From Nitrospirota bacterium (GTDB lineage Bacteria > Nitrospirota > Thermodesulfovibrionia > Thermodesulfovibrionales > JdFR-88): a DNA stretch of 44,447 nucleotides. The stretch is taken from the NCBI GenBank assembly GCA_021825295.1, contig JAKAHV010000027.1, positions 1 through 44,447 of the forward strand, written 5' to 3'. The notes under the pieces were generated by a model that did no database searches, had not been told where the DNA came from, and saw only the letters and a program-made list of their open reading frames with translations. The position numbers and the translations under genes were made by a program. Shown in pieces: positions 1 through 7,190 of this stretch. Numbering within the stretch: the first letter of the stretch is position 1; each line of letters begins with the position of its first letter.

Positions 1-27
1 CCTTTCAATCCGTTCTGATTTTTCCAT
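1..27 (-). CDS. Start of an unknown gene, cut by the window edge
   Basis: The minus strand reads an ATG followed by eight codons (MEKSERIER) before the window ends. A strong Shine-Dalgarno AAGGAGG lies at 36-42, about eight bases upstream, which is the reason for calling a start here. Too little is visible to name a product. Because the RHS reading frame to the right breaks at about 108, this could be the first gene of an inserted mobile element, but that is inference only. Confidence 0.45.
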
Positions 28-107
28 GCCCGCGCCTCCTTCTGTTTTGTTATTCAGAAGTAGGATGGCATGGCTGGGCACTTCAGCGGAAGATGTACTT
101 TACTTGA

Positions 108-1304
108 CGCTTACCTTCCTTTAACGGAAGCCCGCTTTTAAGCGAACAGTATGCCAGAGATAACCTTGGCCGGATTACGCAGAAGACGGAGACCATAGGC
201 GGAGTTACGGACACCTATACATATGCCTATGATCAAGGCGGACGGCTCATTGACGTCACCAAGAACGGCGCAAACATCGGCCATTACGAGTACGACTCAA
301 ACGGCAATCGCCTGCTCTATTCCGGCAGTTTAGGCATTTACAACGGCACGTATGACGCCCAGGACCGCCTTGTTACCTATGGGCCATATTCGTATACCTA
401 TACTGACAACGGCGAGCTGGCTTCCAAAACTGGCCCATATGGCGCAACGCAGTACGGTTATGATGACTTCGGGAATTTGACGACAGTCATTCTGCCTAAT
501 GGCACAAGGATTGATTATGTGATTGATGGACAAAACAGGAGAGTGGGCAAAGAGGTCAATGGCGTTTTAGTCCAAGGCTTTATATATGAAAATCAGTTGC
601 GGCCTGTGGCGGAACTGGATGGCAATGGAAATATCGTTTCAAGATTTATATATGGCACTAGAGTAAACGTCCCGGATTATATCATCAAGGGCGGAGAGAC
701 CTATAGGGTCATTACCGACCAACTTGGCTCTCCAAGGTTGATTGTTGACATCAATTCCGGACAGATTGTCGAACGCGTGGACTATGATGAATTCGGGAAT
801 GTGATTTACGATTCCAATCCCGGTTTCCAGCCGTTCGGATTCGCTGGCGGCTTGTATGATCACGCCACTGGATTAGTGAGATTTGGTGCGAGAGATTACG
901 ATCCCCAGACAGGCAGATGGACGGCAAAAGACCCGATAAGATTCAAAGGCGGAGATACAAACCTTTACGGTTACAGCTTGGTGGATCCTGTAAACAATAC
1001 AGATTCATCGGGCCTATGGCTTAATTGGTTGCCAAAATTACCTTCTTTTTCAGAAAGGTTTCCAAACTCGTGTTTTTGGGCCCCACTTGCTGATATTGTT
1101 TCAGGCAGTATAGAAGCTGGTGGCGCGGTCGCAACGGGAGTTGCTGCAGTTACGGTCTCTGCGGCCGGACCGGAATTTTGGTGGTTAGCACCAGCAGCCG
1201 CGCCTGAAATTATCGAGGCTGGAGCGGATGCAATTAATAGAATAAATTCAGGAATTGAAGGGCTCAATAGTTGCAATAAAAACAAGAAATGTCCGTCCCA
1301 CTAA
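108..1304 (+). pseudogene. RHS/YD-repeat protein, C-terminal fragment with core domain and variable tip
   Basis: The frame is open from 108 to the stop at 1302-1304 but has no good start. The first ATG-like codon in frame is a TTG at 477, well inside homologous sequence. The translated stretch from about 123 holds tandem YD repeats (YDQGGRL, YDSNGNR, YDAQDRL, YDDFGNL). The RHS-associated core follows ([45 protein letters not shown]), ending near residue SSGLW. The last 90 or so residues are the variable tip, alanine/glycine-rich with a short Cys-containing tail. RHS proteins are large secreted or cell-surface polymorphic toxins whose tip carries the toxic activity. The N-terminal thousand or more residues are missing, so this is a truncated copy. 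I do not recognise the tip. Confidence 0.8.
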
Positions 1305-1681
1305 AAAAATCAATGGCGAATAAGGAAGAAATTTATAAGATCGCATCATTTTTTATAAATTTTTGGTTGATAGTGGCGGCAGTGTTTATTATTGTCTATC
1401 TTGCTGCACCTTTGCTGGGAGGCAAGCTTTCCCTTAGTGCGATATTACATTATGGCATTTGGATTGTAATAGCATTGACAATAAAATCTTTTTTAAAGCG
1501 TACCCGAAAGGGTTTTGCGTTAAGGGCATATGAGTTCACTATACTTTGTTTATTGGTCATTTTAAATTTTTTCATTTGGTTTTCGTATCCGCTTAATGTT
1601 ATTTTTAGTATCTTGAATACCGCAGGTTTTATTATTTCTTACAAAGCGCAAAAACGCCAAAGAGAGCTCCACATTAAATGA
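1289..1681 (+). CDS. Small four-helix membrane protein, candidate RHS immunity protein
   Basis: 130 residues with four hydrophobic segments (about residues 20-45, 48-67, 80-98 and 100-117) and a basic C-terminal tail (KAQKRQREL). It starts at ATG 1289, overlapping the end of the RHS frame by 16 bases. A second ATG at 1313 (MANKEE) is an alternative start just beyond the RHS stop. The local sequence is more AT-rich than the housekeeping part of the window, as is usual for toxin-tip and immunity cassettes. Small proteins directly after an RHS tip are commonly the cognate immunity protein, and membrane-spanning ones occur with pore-forming tips. No family is recognised, so the role is inferred from position only. 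Confidence 0.6.
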   Translation: MSVPLKKSMANKEEIYKIASFFINFWLIVAAVFIIVYLAAPLLGGKLSLSAILHYGIWIVIALTIKSFLKRTRKGFALRAYEFTILCLLVILNFFIWFSYPLNVIFSILNTAGFIISYKAQKRQRELHIK

Positions 1682-1700
1682 AAAGCCCACATGGATTAAC

Positions 1701-1850
1701 TTATTCCTTCCTCACCCTCTCGACGAACGCTTTGACGTCGATGATCTTTACGCCGTGGAAGTGCTTGAGATTTCTCAGGTGCGGGTCTCGGGAGACGATG
1801 TAGCCGGCCCTGGCCTCCATCGCGCAGGCAAAAAGCTTCAAATAAAGGGG
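1701..1850 (-). pseudogene. 3' remnant of a PIN-domain (VapC-like) toxin gene
   Basis: On the minus strand an open stretch of 49 codons ends at TAA 1701-1703. The residues AMEARAGYIVSRDPHLRNL followed by VKIIDVKAFVERV match the C-terminal end of PIN-domain proteins, where an A-x-YIVSxDxxLL segment carries a conserved acidic residue of the nuclease site. The upstream side is closed by a stop at 1851-1853, exactly where a mobile-repeat-like sequence begins. At least the first 80 residues of a normal PIN protein are missing. No antitoxin is visible. Confidence 0.7.
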
Positions 1851-1880
1851 TCAGGTCTTGAATCTTGACATTTTTGAGAA
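1845..1880 (+). repeat. Sequence resembling the flank of REP-associated (Y1/RAYT) transposons
   Basis: The stretch begins AGGGGTCAGGTCTTG and continues into a T-rich TTGACATTT. From memory, this kind of sequence flanks IS200-like REP-associated transposase genes in deltaproteobacterial and Nitrospirota genomes. No transposase is present here. The stretch joins the PIN remnant to an RHS fragment, as expected for an excised or degenerate insertion. Confidence 0.4.
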
Positions 1881-1884
1881 ATAG

Positions 1885-2343
1885 GAAAATGGGTCAGCAA
1901 CTATTAAGACTACCGGCATGGGGCTTACCAGCACTTACGAGGTGCAAACCAATTTAGACGGGACAACCACCATGACGAATGTCGATCCCGCGGGCAGGCA
2001 GACGGTGACGACTGAGGATGCCTATGGCGGCGGTACGGCCAGCTACCCCGACGGCACGGTGGTGAACACGATTATGGGGCCGGACCCCCGCTTCGGGATG
2101 CTCGCGCCGGTTACGAGCTTTATGAATGTGACGACGCCAGGCGGGCTGCAATATAGCTTGAGTGAATTCAGGACAGCGAATTTAAGCGACCCGGCCAATC
2201 CCTTCAGCTTTACCGGGCTGACCGATTCGGTTAATGTAAACGGCAACACGTTCACCAGCTCCTATGACCCGTCCACAGGGATGATTGCCGATACGCTAAT
2301 CTACCCTAAAGACCGTCCTTTTTCTTACAATCATCTAATTTAG
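1885..2343 (+). pseudogene. RHS-repeat protein, internal fragment
   Basis: The frame is open from 1885, after a TAG at 1882, to the TAG at 2341. An ATG at 1918 would give 141 residues. The content is typical of the linker and repeat portion of RHS proteins: TSTYEV, DPAGRQTVTTEDAYGGG, FTGLTDSVNVNG and a final YDPSTGMI. It contains no core domain and belongs to a more N-terminal part of such a protein than the fragment at 108-1304, yet it lies downstream of it. The two fragments are therefore rearranged or come from different RHS genes. It is probably not functional. Confidence 0.65.
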
Positions 2344-2344
2344 A

Positions 2345-2755
2345 TTAGTGCGAGGGTTTCTTCGGGCTTGCGGCCCCGGTCCCACCCTTTTTCATCCTGC
2401 TAATATATTTTTCCGGGTCCTTCTTGAACAGTTTCAGGCAATCCGTACAGCAGAAATTGTATATCCGGCCTTTATATTCGTAGCTTACCTTGTGTTTCGG
2501 GTTTATCTTCTCGCCGCTGACCGGGCATATCTCGTTTCCAACGGGTTTGGCTCTCCCGGGAGCGCTCATATTGCCCATTCCAGCCATCCCGGGGTTGGGA
2601 CTGTTTTCCATGCCGTGTGCCGTGGAGGGCAACAGGCCGGCCATGAAGATGGCCGCCGCCGCAAGCATGGTTGTGATCGCCAGTTTCCCGGATATTTGGC
2701 TGCCATGTTTTGTCGATCCGATTTCCCCTTTTTTATCCTTTTTCCTGTTTGTCAT
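2345..2755 (-). CDS. Secreted or membrane-anchored YHS-domain (metal-binding) protein
   Basis: 136 residues. A basic N-terminus and a hydrophobic segment (LAITTMLAAAAIFMAGLL) form a signal peptide or anchor. A Met/Gly/Pro-rich linker follows, then a YHS domain: CPVSGEKINPKHKVSYEYKG, FCCTDC and FKKDPEKYI. The Cys residues of the CPVSG and CCTDC motifs are the expected metal ligands. YHS/TRASH domains occur in heavy-metal handling proteins such as copper exporters and chaperones. The start at 2755 is chosen because a GGAGG sits eight bases upstream; the longer ATG at 2770 would overlap that site. No metal transporter lies beside it. Confidence 0.8.
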   Translation of the reverse strand: MTNRKKDKKGEIGSTKHGSQISGKLAITTMLAAAAIFMAGLLPSTAHGMENSPNPGMAGMGNMSAPGRAKPVGNEICPVSGEKINPKHKVSYEYKGRIYNFCCTDCLKLFKKDPEKYISRMKKGGTGAASPKKPSH

Positions 2756-2798
2756 CCTTAGCGCCTCCATGTAATCCCCTGTGTGATGAGTGATTGTT

Positions 2799-2992
2799 AT
2801 TAGAACCTATCTCAAAATCGCTTCTGGCTGTCCCGCCATGGCGGGACTGAAATCGAGGCATACGGTGTCGTCAAGGTAAAATCGTCCTCAACGCAACGCT
2901 GTTGCGCCTCCGGGCGATTTCCCCTTTTCTCCTTGTCTGCCACGATTTCCTCTCTCTTTCGCTTCAAAATCAATTTTGAGACAGGTTCTAAT
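2799..2992. mobile_element. MITE-like element, 194 bp, with 20-bp terminal inverted repeats
   Basis: The left end ATTAGAACCTATCTCAAAAT (2799-2818) and the reverse complement of the right end (2973-2992) match at 19 of 20 positions. The interior has no coding potential and contains a short inverted repeat around 2826-2846 (GTCCCGCCATGGCGGGAC). The interior stretch 2923-2963 recurs near 44132-44173. A half-site CCTGTCTCAAAA also appears at 36462-36473. This structure fits a small non-autonomous transposon. No autonomous parent is visible in the window. Confidence 0.65.
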
Positions 2993-3029
2993 ATTCTAAT
3001 AATAATTTTGACATTCGAATGCTTTTTCA

Positions 3030-3116
3030 GTCATTCCGGGCTTGACCCGGAATCCAGCGACTTTGCCTTAACTTTCCCTATAAAGTCACTGGATACCGGC
3101 TTTCGCCGGTATGACG
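3030..3116. repeat. Compound palindromic repeat (GTCATTCC...GTATGAC type)
   Basis: Two palindromes, CCGGGCTTGACCCGG (3036-3050) and ACCGGCTTTCGCCGGT (3094-3109), face each other within outer ends GTCATTCC and a GGTATGAC-like sequence. It is a dispersed REP-like unit; related copies lie at 3167-3239 and 40362-40452. Confidence 0.6.
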
Positions 3117-3166
3117 GAATACATACTAAAATATACATTAACAAAGCCACATTCGGCCCATCTGCT

Positions 3167-3239
3167 GTCATTCCGGCTTGTCCGGAATCTTTCTTTGTTT
3201 TCAGAAGGATTCCCGACGCGCTTCGCTTGCGGGAATGAC
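3167..3239. repeat. Compound palindromic repeat, same family
   Basis: It opens with GTCATTCCGGCTTGTCCGGA and closes with a GATTCCCGACGCGC and GCGGGAATGAC half. The copy at 40362-40452 has both halves in the opposite orientation with a longer spacer. The stretch 3240-3456 shows nothing else recognisable. Confidence 0.6.
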
Positions 3240-3456
3240 AACTGTGAGGCTTTACCAGTGGTGTTCTTAGTAATGCAATGTCGTTACTATTTTAGGAAGA
3301 TTAATAAGTATAATTCAACTTTTTTATCCCGTGCGTCAAGGCCGGCCATCTTTGATGACCAGGTGAAGAGTCAGGGGCAATACAGGCAGATCACCTTGAA
3401 ATAATCCATTTTTCACCGTGTTATCCCAGGACGCCCCGGCCTGAGAAAGGGCGCGA

Positions 3457-3497
3457 GGGAGGTAGTCCCTGGAAGGGGACCGTCACAGGGACCTCCC
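3457..3497 (-). terminator. Strong hairpin downstream of the DsrE-OsmC unit
   Basis: GGGAGGTAGTCCCTG (3457-3471) pairs with CAGGGACCTCCC (3486-3497), giving a 12-bp stem with a three-base bulge. It lies 17 bases past the stop of the DsrE gene on its coding strand. No clear T-run follows, so it may be an RNA-stabilising or Rho-related end rather than a classical intrinsic terminator. Confidence 0.45.
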
Positions 3498-3513
3498 AGA
3501 GGGGATGCTACAG

Positions 3514-3924
3514 TCAAAAACAAAGGCTCCCTTTGGACCTGCCCGCAAGCTCGATCAGGCTCATCGCCCCCTCGATCTCCACGTATTGGAGCATGTCCTC
3601 CGGCCGCAGTTTTCTGTTCGCCATGCTCTGCGAACAGCACTGTATATGCACTCCCATGTCGATTGCCTCTTTCAATCTCTGCCCGATGGTGGGCGCTGGA
3701 GAATCCGGAGCTTCGTGCTTCCCGATGGCCCCCTTAACCATTACATCGACCGCGCCCTGTATGCAGTAGAGTATGGTCTTGTATTGGCCGGCCGCGGCAA
3801 GGGTCGCGAACATGAGCGCGGAACGGACCCTCTCCGGGGAATCAAAACCGGAGGCGCAGAGGACTATAAAGAGTTCCTCCGGCCTGGCCGCAACTCTATC
3901 AGGCGCCTTCAATGTCTTTTGCAC
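3514..3924 (-). CDS. DsrE/DsrF-like family protein
   Basis: 136 residues. The alpha/beta pattern and motifs (IVLCASGFDSPERVRSALMF, YKTILYCIQGAVDVMVKG, and AIDMGVHIQCCSQSMANR followed by EGAMSLIELA) match the DsrE-like fold, whose members carry persulfide sulfur on a Cys or modulate redox reactions. The paired Cys of VHIQCCSQ sit where DsrE proteins often hold the reactive Cys. The start is GTG at 3924, supported by GGAGG six bases upstream and lying one base after the OsmC stop, so the two genes are translationally coupled. With the OsmC gene and divergent tusA this points to sulfane-sulfur or thiol stress handling; the exact substrate is not known. Confidence 0.8.
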   Translation of the reverse strand: MQKTLKAPDRVAARPEELFIVLCASGFDSPERVRSALMFATLAAAGQYKTILYCIQGAVDVMVKGAIGKHEAPDSPAPTIGQRLKEAIDMGVHIQCCSQSMANRKLRPEDMLQYVEIEGAMSLIELAGRSKGSLCF

Positions 3925-3925
3925 G

Positions 3926-4453
3926 TCAGACCTCCAGTCTGGATTCCAGTTTTACCGGCCTGGAGAGAGTGATCCCAACGGGAGAGGTCCTCATTACATG
4001 GTCATGGAGCTCCTGCAGGGTCTTTTTGTCCGCCGGGGAATCTATCCTTATATTTGCCCGAACCGTTTTATATCCTGGCAGCTTGTCCATATGCAGGCTC
4101 TCCGGCGGCTCAAGCCCAAGGAATCCCGGAAGGTCAATCTCGCCTTCCAGGTCGATATGTATTGCGTTCAGCTTTATTCCCCTTACCGCCGCATTCATCG
4201 CAAAACCTATCGTAAGGCAGGCGCCATAGGCCTGAAGCACCATCTCCACCGGGTTTGCGGCCATATTGGTCCCGCAGAGCATCTCCGGCTCATCCACCTT
4301 GAGGGTGAATTCCCTGGAGCATGTCTGCACCTGGAAACCGCCCTTCCAGTCGGTTGACGCCTTCCAGACCGTCTTTCCCATCTCCCATTTCTGTTTCACC
4401 GCCTCTACTACCCTGACCAGTTCGTCCGTGTTGAGCCCGTTGATTACCGCCAT
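3926..4453 (-). CDS. OsmC/Ohr family redox protein
   Basis: 175 residues. Family features are visible in order: ETVWKASTDW-like strands near residues 25-45, then AANPVEMVLQAYGACLTIGF (about 65-85) with the Cys of the YGACL motif, and a second half with LHMDKLPGYKTVRANIRIDS. OsmC/Ohr proteins reduce organic or fatty-acid peroxides with paired Cys residues. The first family Cys (YGAC) is clear; the usual second Cys in the C-terminal helix is not obvious, and Cys46 or Cys60 may substitute. Start ATG 4453 has AGGGGAGG about seven bases upstream. It heads the OsmC-DsrE unit behind a sigma-54 promoter at 4563-4578. Confidence 0.85.
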   Translation of the reverse strand: MAVINGLNTDELVRVVEAVKQKWEMGKTVWKASTDWKGGFQVQTCSREFTLKVDEPEMLCGTNMAANPVEMVLQAYGACLTIGFAMNAAVRGIKLNAIHIDLEGEIDLPGFLGLEPPESLHMDKLPGYKTVRANIRIDSPADKKTLQELHDHVMRTSPVGITLSRPVKLESRLEV

Positions 4454-4491
4454 CGTTATACCTCCCCTGATGGATATTTATTAAATTTTCA

Positions 4492-4526
4492 ATACCCCGC
4501 CGTCTCTGCGGCGGGGAGGTTCATTG
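4492..4526. repeat. Palindromic dispersed repeat in the osmC leader
   Basis: CCCCGCCG (4495-4502) pairs perfectly with CGGCGGGG (4509-4516) around a TCTCTG loop, followed by AGGTTCATTG. A copy in reverse orientation with compensating changes in the stem lies at 44177-44211. It falls inside the predicted 5' leader of the OsmC-DsrE message, between the sigma-54 promoter and the start codon. Confidence 0.6.
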
Positions 4527-4562
4527 TCTTTATCTTGGTTGTCTTTACAATGTCTTTACAAT

Positions 4563-4578
4563 CGCAAAATCCTTGCCA
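4563..4578 (-). promoter_or_regulatory. Sigma-54 (-24/-12) promoter for OsmC-DsrE
   Basis: On the minus strand the sequence is TGGCAAGGATTTTGCG, with GG and GC separated by exactly ten bases and only small departures from TGGCAC-N5-TTGC. Transcription would begin near 4551, about 100 bases before the OsmC start. Confidence 0.7.
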
Positions 4579-4630
4579 GACATTTTTTATCCATGGAATA
4601 AGGCTTTTTTGATTTCTCAAGCGGAGGATG

Positions 4631-4645
4631 ATTGCAAAATGCAAT
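4631..4645. promoter_or_regulatory. Palindromic candidate enhancer site 1
   Basis: ATTGCAAAATGCAAT is a perfect inverted repeat (ATTGCA, three-base centre, TGCAAT). It is centred about 87 bases upstream of the predicted OsmC start of transcription, the usual position for a sigma-54 activator site. A near-copy lies at 4719-4733. Confidence 0.6.
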
Positions 4646-4718
4646 TTGCTTTTGGCATACATTCAGCATCTGGTGAGAAATTTACTTATAAAACAAGTCG
4701 AATTTCAGTAAGCGGGGA

Positions 4719-4733
4719 ATTGCAAAATACAAT
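4719..4733. promoter_or_regulatory. Palindromic candidate enhancer site 2
   Basis: ATTGCAAAATACAAT differs from site 1 at one base and lies 88 bases further from the promoter. It abuts the 3' end of the activator gene. Two spaced copies are typical for Fis-type sigma-54 activators. Confidence 0.55.
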
Positions 4734-6223
4734 CATTGTTTCCCGTCCGAGTACTGCTTGAGCTTCCGCCAGAGGGTTGATGTGTCAAGATTCAACAGAA
4801 GGGCCGCTTTCTTCCGGTTGCCGCCGGCGATATCGAGCACCCTGAGGATGTGTTCCTTTTCAACTTTGTCCATGGTCCAATCCGGATTTGAGGCGCTCGC
4901 GGCGGCTATCTCCGCGGGCAAGTCTGATAATCCCAGTTCATCGCCCTCGGCCATCACCATTGCGCGCTCTATCGAGTTCTCAAGCTCCCTTACGTTGCCC
5001 GGCCATTCGTAATTCATGGCCGCCTGAAGCGCTTCCCTGGAGGCCCTTTTAACGGACTTGCGGAATTTTTTATTGAATTTGGAGATGAAATACCTGATGA
5101 GTGGGGGGATGTCCTCCCGTCTGTCCCTCAAGGCCGGCAGTTCGACCCTGATAACGTTGAGCCTGTAATACAAGTCCTCCCGGAGCCGTCCGGCCCGGAC
5201 TTCCTCCTGCGGGTCCCGGTTGGTTGCCGCGATCATCCGGACATCGACCGTAAGGGGTTTTGTATCCCCCACCTTGTAGAACGTCCTGTCCTGAAGGAAC
5301 CTGAGAAGCTTCACCTGAAGGGCCTTGCTCATCGCCTCCAGCTCGTCCAGAAACAAAGTGCCGCCCTCAGCCGCTTCGATCAGCCCCTTTTTGTTGGCGT
5401 TGGCGCCGGTAAATGCCCCTTTCACATAGCCGAACATCTCGGATTCGAGCAGGTTCTCCGGCAGGGCCGCGCAGTTTATGGCCAGGAAGGGCCTTTCCCG
5501 GTGCAGGCTGTTAAAATGAATTGCCCGCGCGACAAGCTCTTTCCCGGTGCCGCTTTCCCCGCATATAAGGATGCTGGAAGGCACGTTTATGATCTTCTTC
5601 ACAAGGGACAATACATTCAGCATCTTGCGGCTGGAAGCGACGATACCTTCGAAGTCCTTATGTTTGAGGCTGTCGGCTTCCTTGCGGGCCGTTTCAAAAA
5701 GCAATGAGTTTTCTATCGCAAGCCCAATCGGAAGCGTGGCGGCGCGGAGCACGTCCAGGAGGTCTTCATCCAGATCGTAAGGCGAATGGCTTATTACGCA
5801 GAGAACGCCAACCACCTTGCCCTTCGCTTTAATCGGAAGGCCCGCATAAAAATCCATCCCCTCTTTCCGGGCGCTTTCCCTGGTGAAACGGGGATCCGCC
5901 GAGGCGTTCCTCAGAATGACAACTTCGCGGTCGAACTGGGCAATGCTGCCGCACATGCATTCGCCCAGCTTCACCTTTTTTTGCGTGAGGTCCGTCACAA
6001 GCTCGTCCGAAAGGTTTCTGTATGTGACCGGCACCATCTCAAGGGACTCGTAATCTATCGTGTAGATAACGCCGCTTTTTGCGCGCATGAAGGCAAGCAC
6101 CTTTTCGAGAACGTCATCGAGGATTTCCTTTAATTCAAGGGATTTGCCTACCGTAAGGGCGATGTCATAAAGGATGGAAAGCTTGCGGTTTTGCCTTTCC
6201 AGATGATCTTGCCGCGTACTCAT
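4733..6223 (-). CDS. GAF-domain sigma-54-dependent transcriptional activator
   Basis: 496 residues in three parts. A GAF sensor domain occupies about residues 15-175 and contains GECMCG, giving Cys89 and Cys91. The AAA+ domain has Walker A GESGTGKE at 222-229, the sigma-54 contact loop GAFTGA at 269-274 and Walker B TLFLDE at 289-294. A C-terminal Fis-type helix-turn-helix follows (EKEHILRVLDIAGGNRKKAA, then LWRKLK). Such proteins bind upstream palindromes and use ATP to open sigma-54 promoters. There is no phosphorylation receiver domain, so the GAF domain probably senses the signal, perhaps through the Cys pair. Its place between tusA and OsmC-DsrE, each with a sigma-54 promoter, suggests it controls both. 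Confidence 0.92.
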   Translation of the reverse strand: MSTRQDHLERQNRKLSILYDIALTVGKSLELKEILDDVLEKVLAFMRAKSGVIYTIDYESLEMVPVTYRNLSDELVTDLTQKKVKLGECMCGSIAQFDREVVILRNASADPRFTRESARKEGMDFYAGLPIKAKGKVVGVLCVISHSPYDLDEDLLDVLRAATLPIGLAIENSLLFETARKEADSLKHKDFEGIVASSRKMLNVLSLVKKIINVPSSILICGESGTGKELVARAIHFNSLHRERPFLAINCAALPENLLESEMFGYVKGAFTGANANKKGLIEAAEGGTLFLDELEAMSKALQVKLLRFLQDRTFYKVGDTKPLTVDVRMIAATNRDPQEEVRAGRLREDLYYRLNVIRVELPALRDRREDIPPLIRYFISKFNKKFRKSVKRASREALQAAMNYEWPGNVRELENSIERAMVMAEGDELGLSDLPAEIAAASASNPDWTMDKVEKEHILRVLDIAGGNRKKAALLLNLDTSTLWRKLKQYSDGKQ

Positions 6224-6284
6224 GCCTGTAACCCGATTAATTTATATTAACATTTGAGCAGACCGGAAAACATGAAGGGTGGCC

Positions 6285-6300
6285 TGGCATATCGATTGCT
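6285..6300 (+). promoter_or_regulatory. Sigma-54 promoter for tusA
   Basis: TGGCATATCGATTGCT matches the TGGCAY-R-N4-TTGCW form fully, with GG-N10-GC spacing. Transcription would begin near 6311, about 36 bases before the chosen tusA start at 6347. Confidence 0.75.
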
Positions 6301-6346
6301 AATAAAAATCAGGATTCAAATCTCTGGAAAGGACAAAACGGGAAAA

Positions 6347-6571
6347 ATGGCTGAAGCGAAGATTCTTGATGTAAAGGGGCTGGTCTGCCCGATGCCGGTC
6401 ATAAAGACCAAAAAAGCCGTCAGTGAATTGAAAACAGGCGAGATATTGAACGTGCTTGCGACGGACCCCGCTTCCAAGCACGATATTGTGGCGCTTATAA
6501 GCCTGCTTGGGGGAACAGTCCTCGGCATTTCGGAAGAGGAAGGGGTCATTACATTCCAGATAGAGAAATAG
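6347..6571 (+). CDS. tusA: TusA/SirA-family sulfur carrier protein
   Basis: 74 residues, the usual size. The diagnostic motif GLVCPMPVIKTKKAV near residues 10-24 holds the CPxP sulfur-carrying Cys; the rest (LNVLATDPASKHDIVALISL and EEEGVITFQIEK) fits the two-layer fold. TusA proteins relay persulfide sulfur for tRNA thiolation, cofactor synthesis or dissimilatory sulfur metabolism. The start at ATG 6347 gives a family-length protein downstream of the promoter; the longer frame from 6254 would begin upstream of it. It stands divergent from its presumed sigma-54 activator, with DsrE and OsmC beyond. Confidence 0.9.
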   Translation: MAEAKILDVKGLVCPMPVIKTKKAVSELKTGEILNVLATDPASKHDIVALISLLGGTVLGISEEEGVITFQIEK

Positions 6572-6687
6572 ATTTTGCCTGCTTCAGTCCGTTTTTGGCT
6601 CTTCAGGAATTCTTGTGGGTAGATAGCTGATATTCCTTTACAACCTTTCGCCAGTCGCCCCGAAGACCCGGCAATAGCGGCGTTTGT

Positions 6688-6768
6688 ACACGCCCGGAAC
6701 CGTAAAAGGGGCCCCCGAAAAGCTCTGCTTTTTGGGGCAGGGTGACCGAACGAAAGGACCGGGCAGAT
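6688..6768 (+). repeat. Dispersed repeat family R3, copy A (diverged)
   Basis: ACACGCCCGGAACCG (6688-6702) and CGAACGAAAGGACCGGGCAG (6747-6766) are separated by an extra stretch containing an inverted repeat (CCCCGAAAAGC...GCTTTTTGGGG, 6713-6737). Related blocks occur in reverse orientation at 9720-9763, in the same orientation at 20195-20245 and in reverse at 24491-24542. It lies in the 240-base gap between tusA and the next gene, which otherwise holds nothing recognisable. Confidence 0.5.
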
Positions 6769-6812
6769 ATACAAATTTATTAGCCCACACAAAAACCTGT
6801 AGAGCCCGTTTT

Positions 6813-7160
6813 TTAAAGGGGCCTTAACAGATAGCCGTCCTTGCGGTTGGAAATTGTGACATTGAAGCCGGACTTCTCCATGAAGGATTTCATCTTTTGC
6901 GGGTCCTCTTCGGCGTTAATGCAGACGAATACCCGTTTTATTGCGCTGACGGACCCCAAAACGTTGCCGACCCTCTCGTAAAGCTTGCTGTCGTTCAAAT
7001 CCCTGACATCCAGTATCACTGTAAAATTCTCCTTTTCCAAATGTGAATCCGCAAACCGGAAACATTTTAAGCCGCCGGCAACTCCGTAAGCATAGTGGAA
7101 CTGCAAACCGGATTTGCCGGTCCCGGCAAAGACGATCATGTTACCATATAACTTGCTCAT
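6813..7160 (-). CDS. Hypothetical protein, 115 residues
   Basis: Not recognised. The protein has an alternating strand/helix pattern (FTVILDVRDL, AIKRVFVCINAEE, KMKSFMEKSGFNVTIS) suggesting a small alpha/beta domain, with two Cys (about residues 33 and 79) and no membrane segment. The start at ATG 7160 has only a weak ribosome site. A 37-base segment inside it (about 6924-6960) reappears with one mismatch at about 7709-7746, in the same reading frame sense (GSVSAIKRVFV), inside a decayed gene. A paralog may once have been next door. Confidence 0.6.
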   Translation of the reverse strand: MSKLYGNMIVFAGTGKSGLQFHYAYGVAGGLKCFRFADSHLEKENFTVILDVRDLNDSKLYERVGNVLGSVSAIKRVFVCINAEEDPQKMKSFMEKSGFNVTISNRKDGYLLRPL

Positions 7161-7190
7161 TTGTCCAATCCGTGCGCGCCCCGCGCGCCT

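Noticed and set aside
3505-4357. Plus-strand frames opposite DsrE and OsmC
   Set aside because: Antisense shadows; the minus-strand products match families and have ribosome sites.
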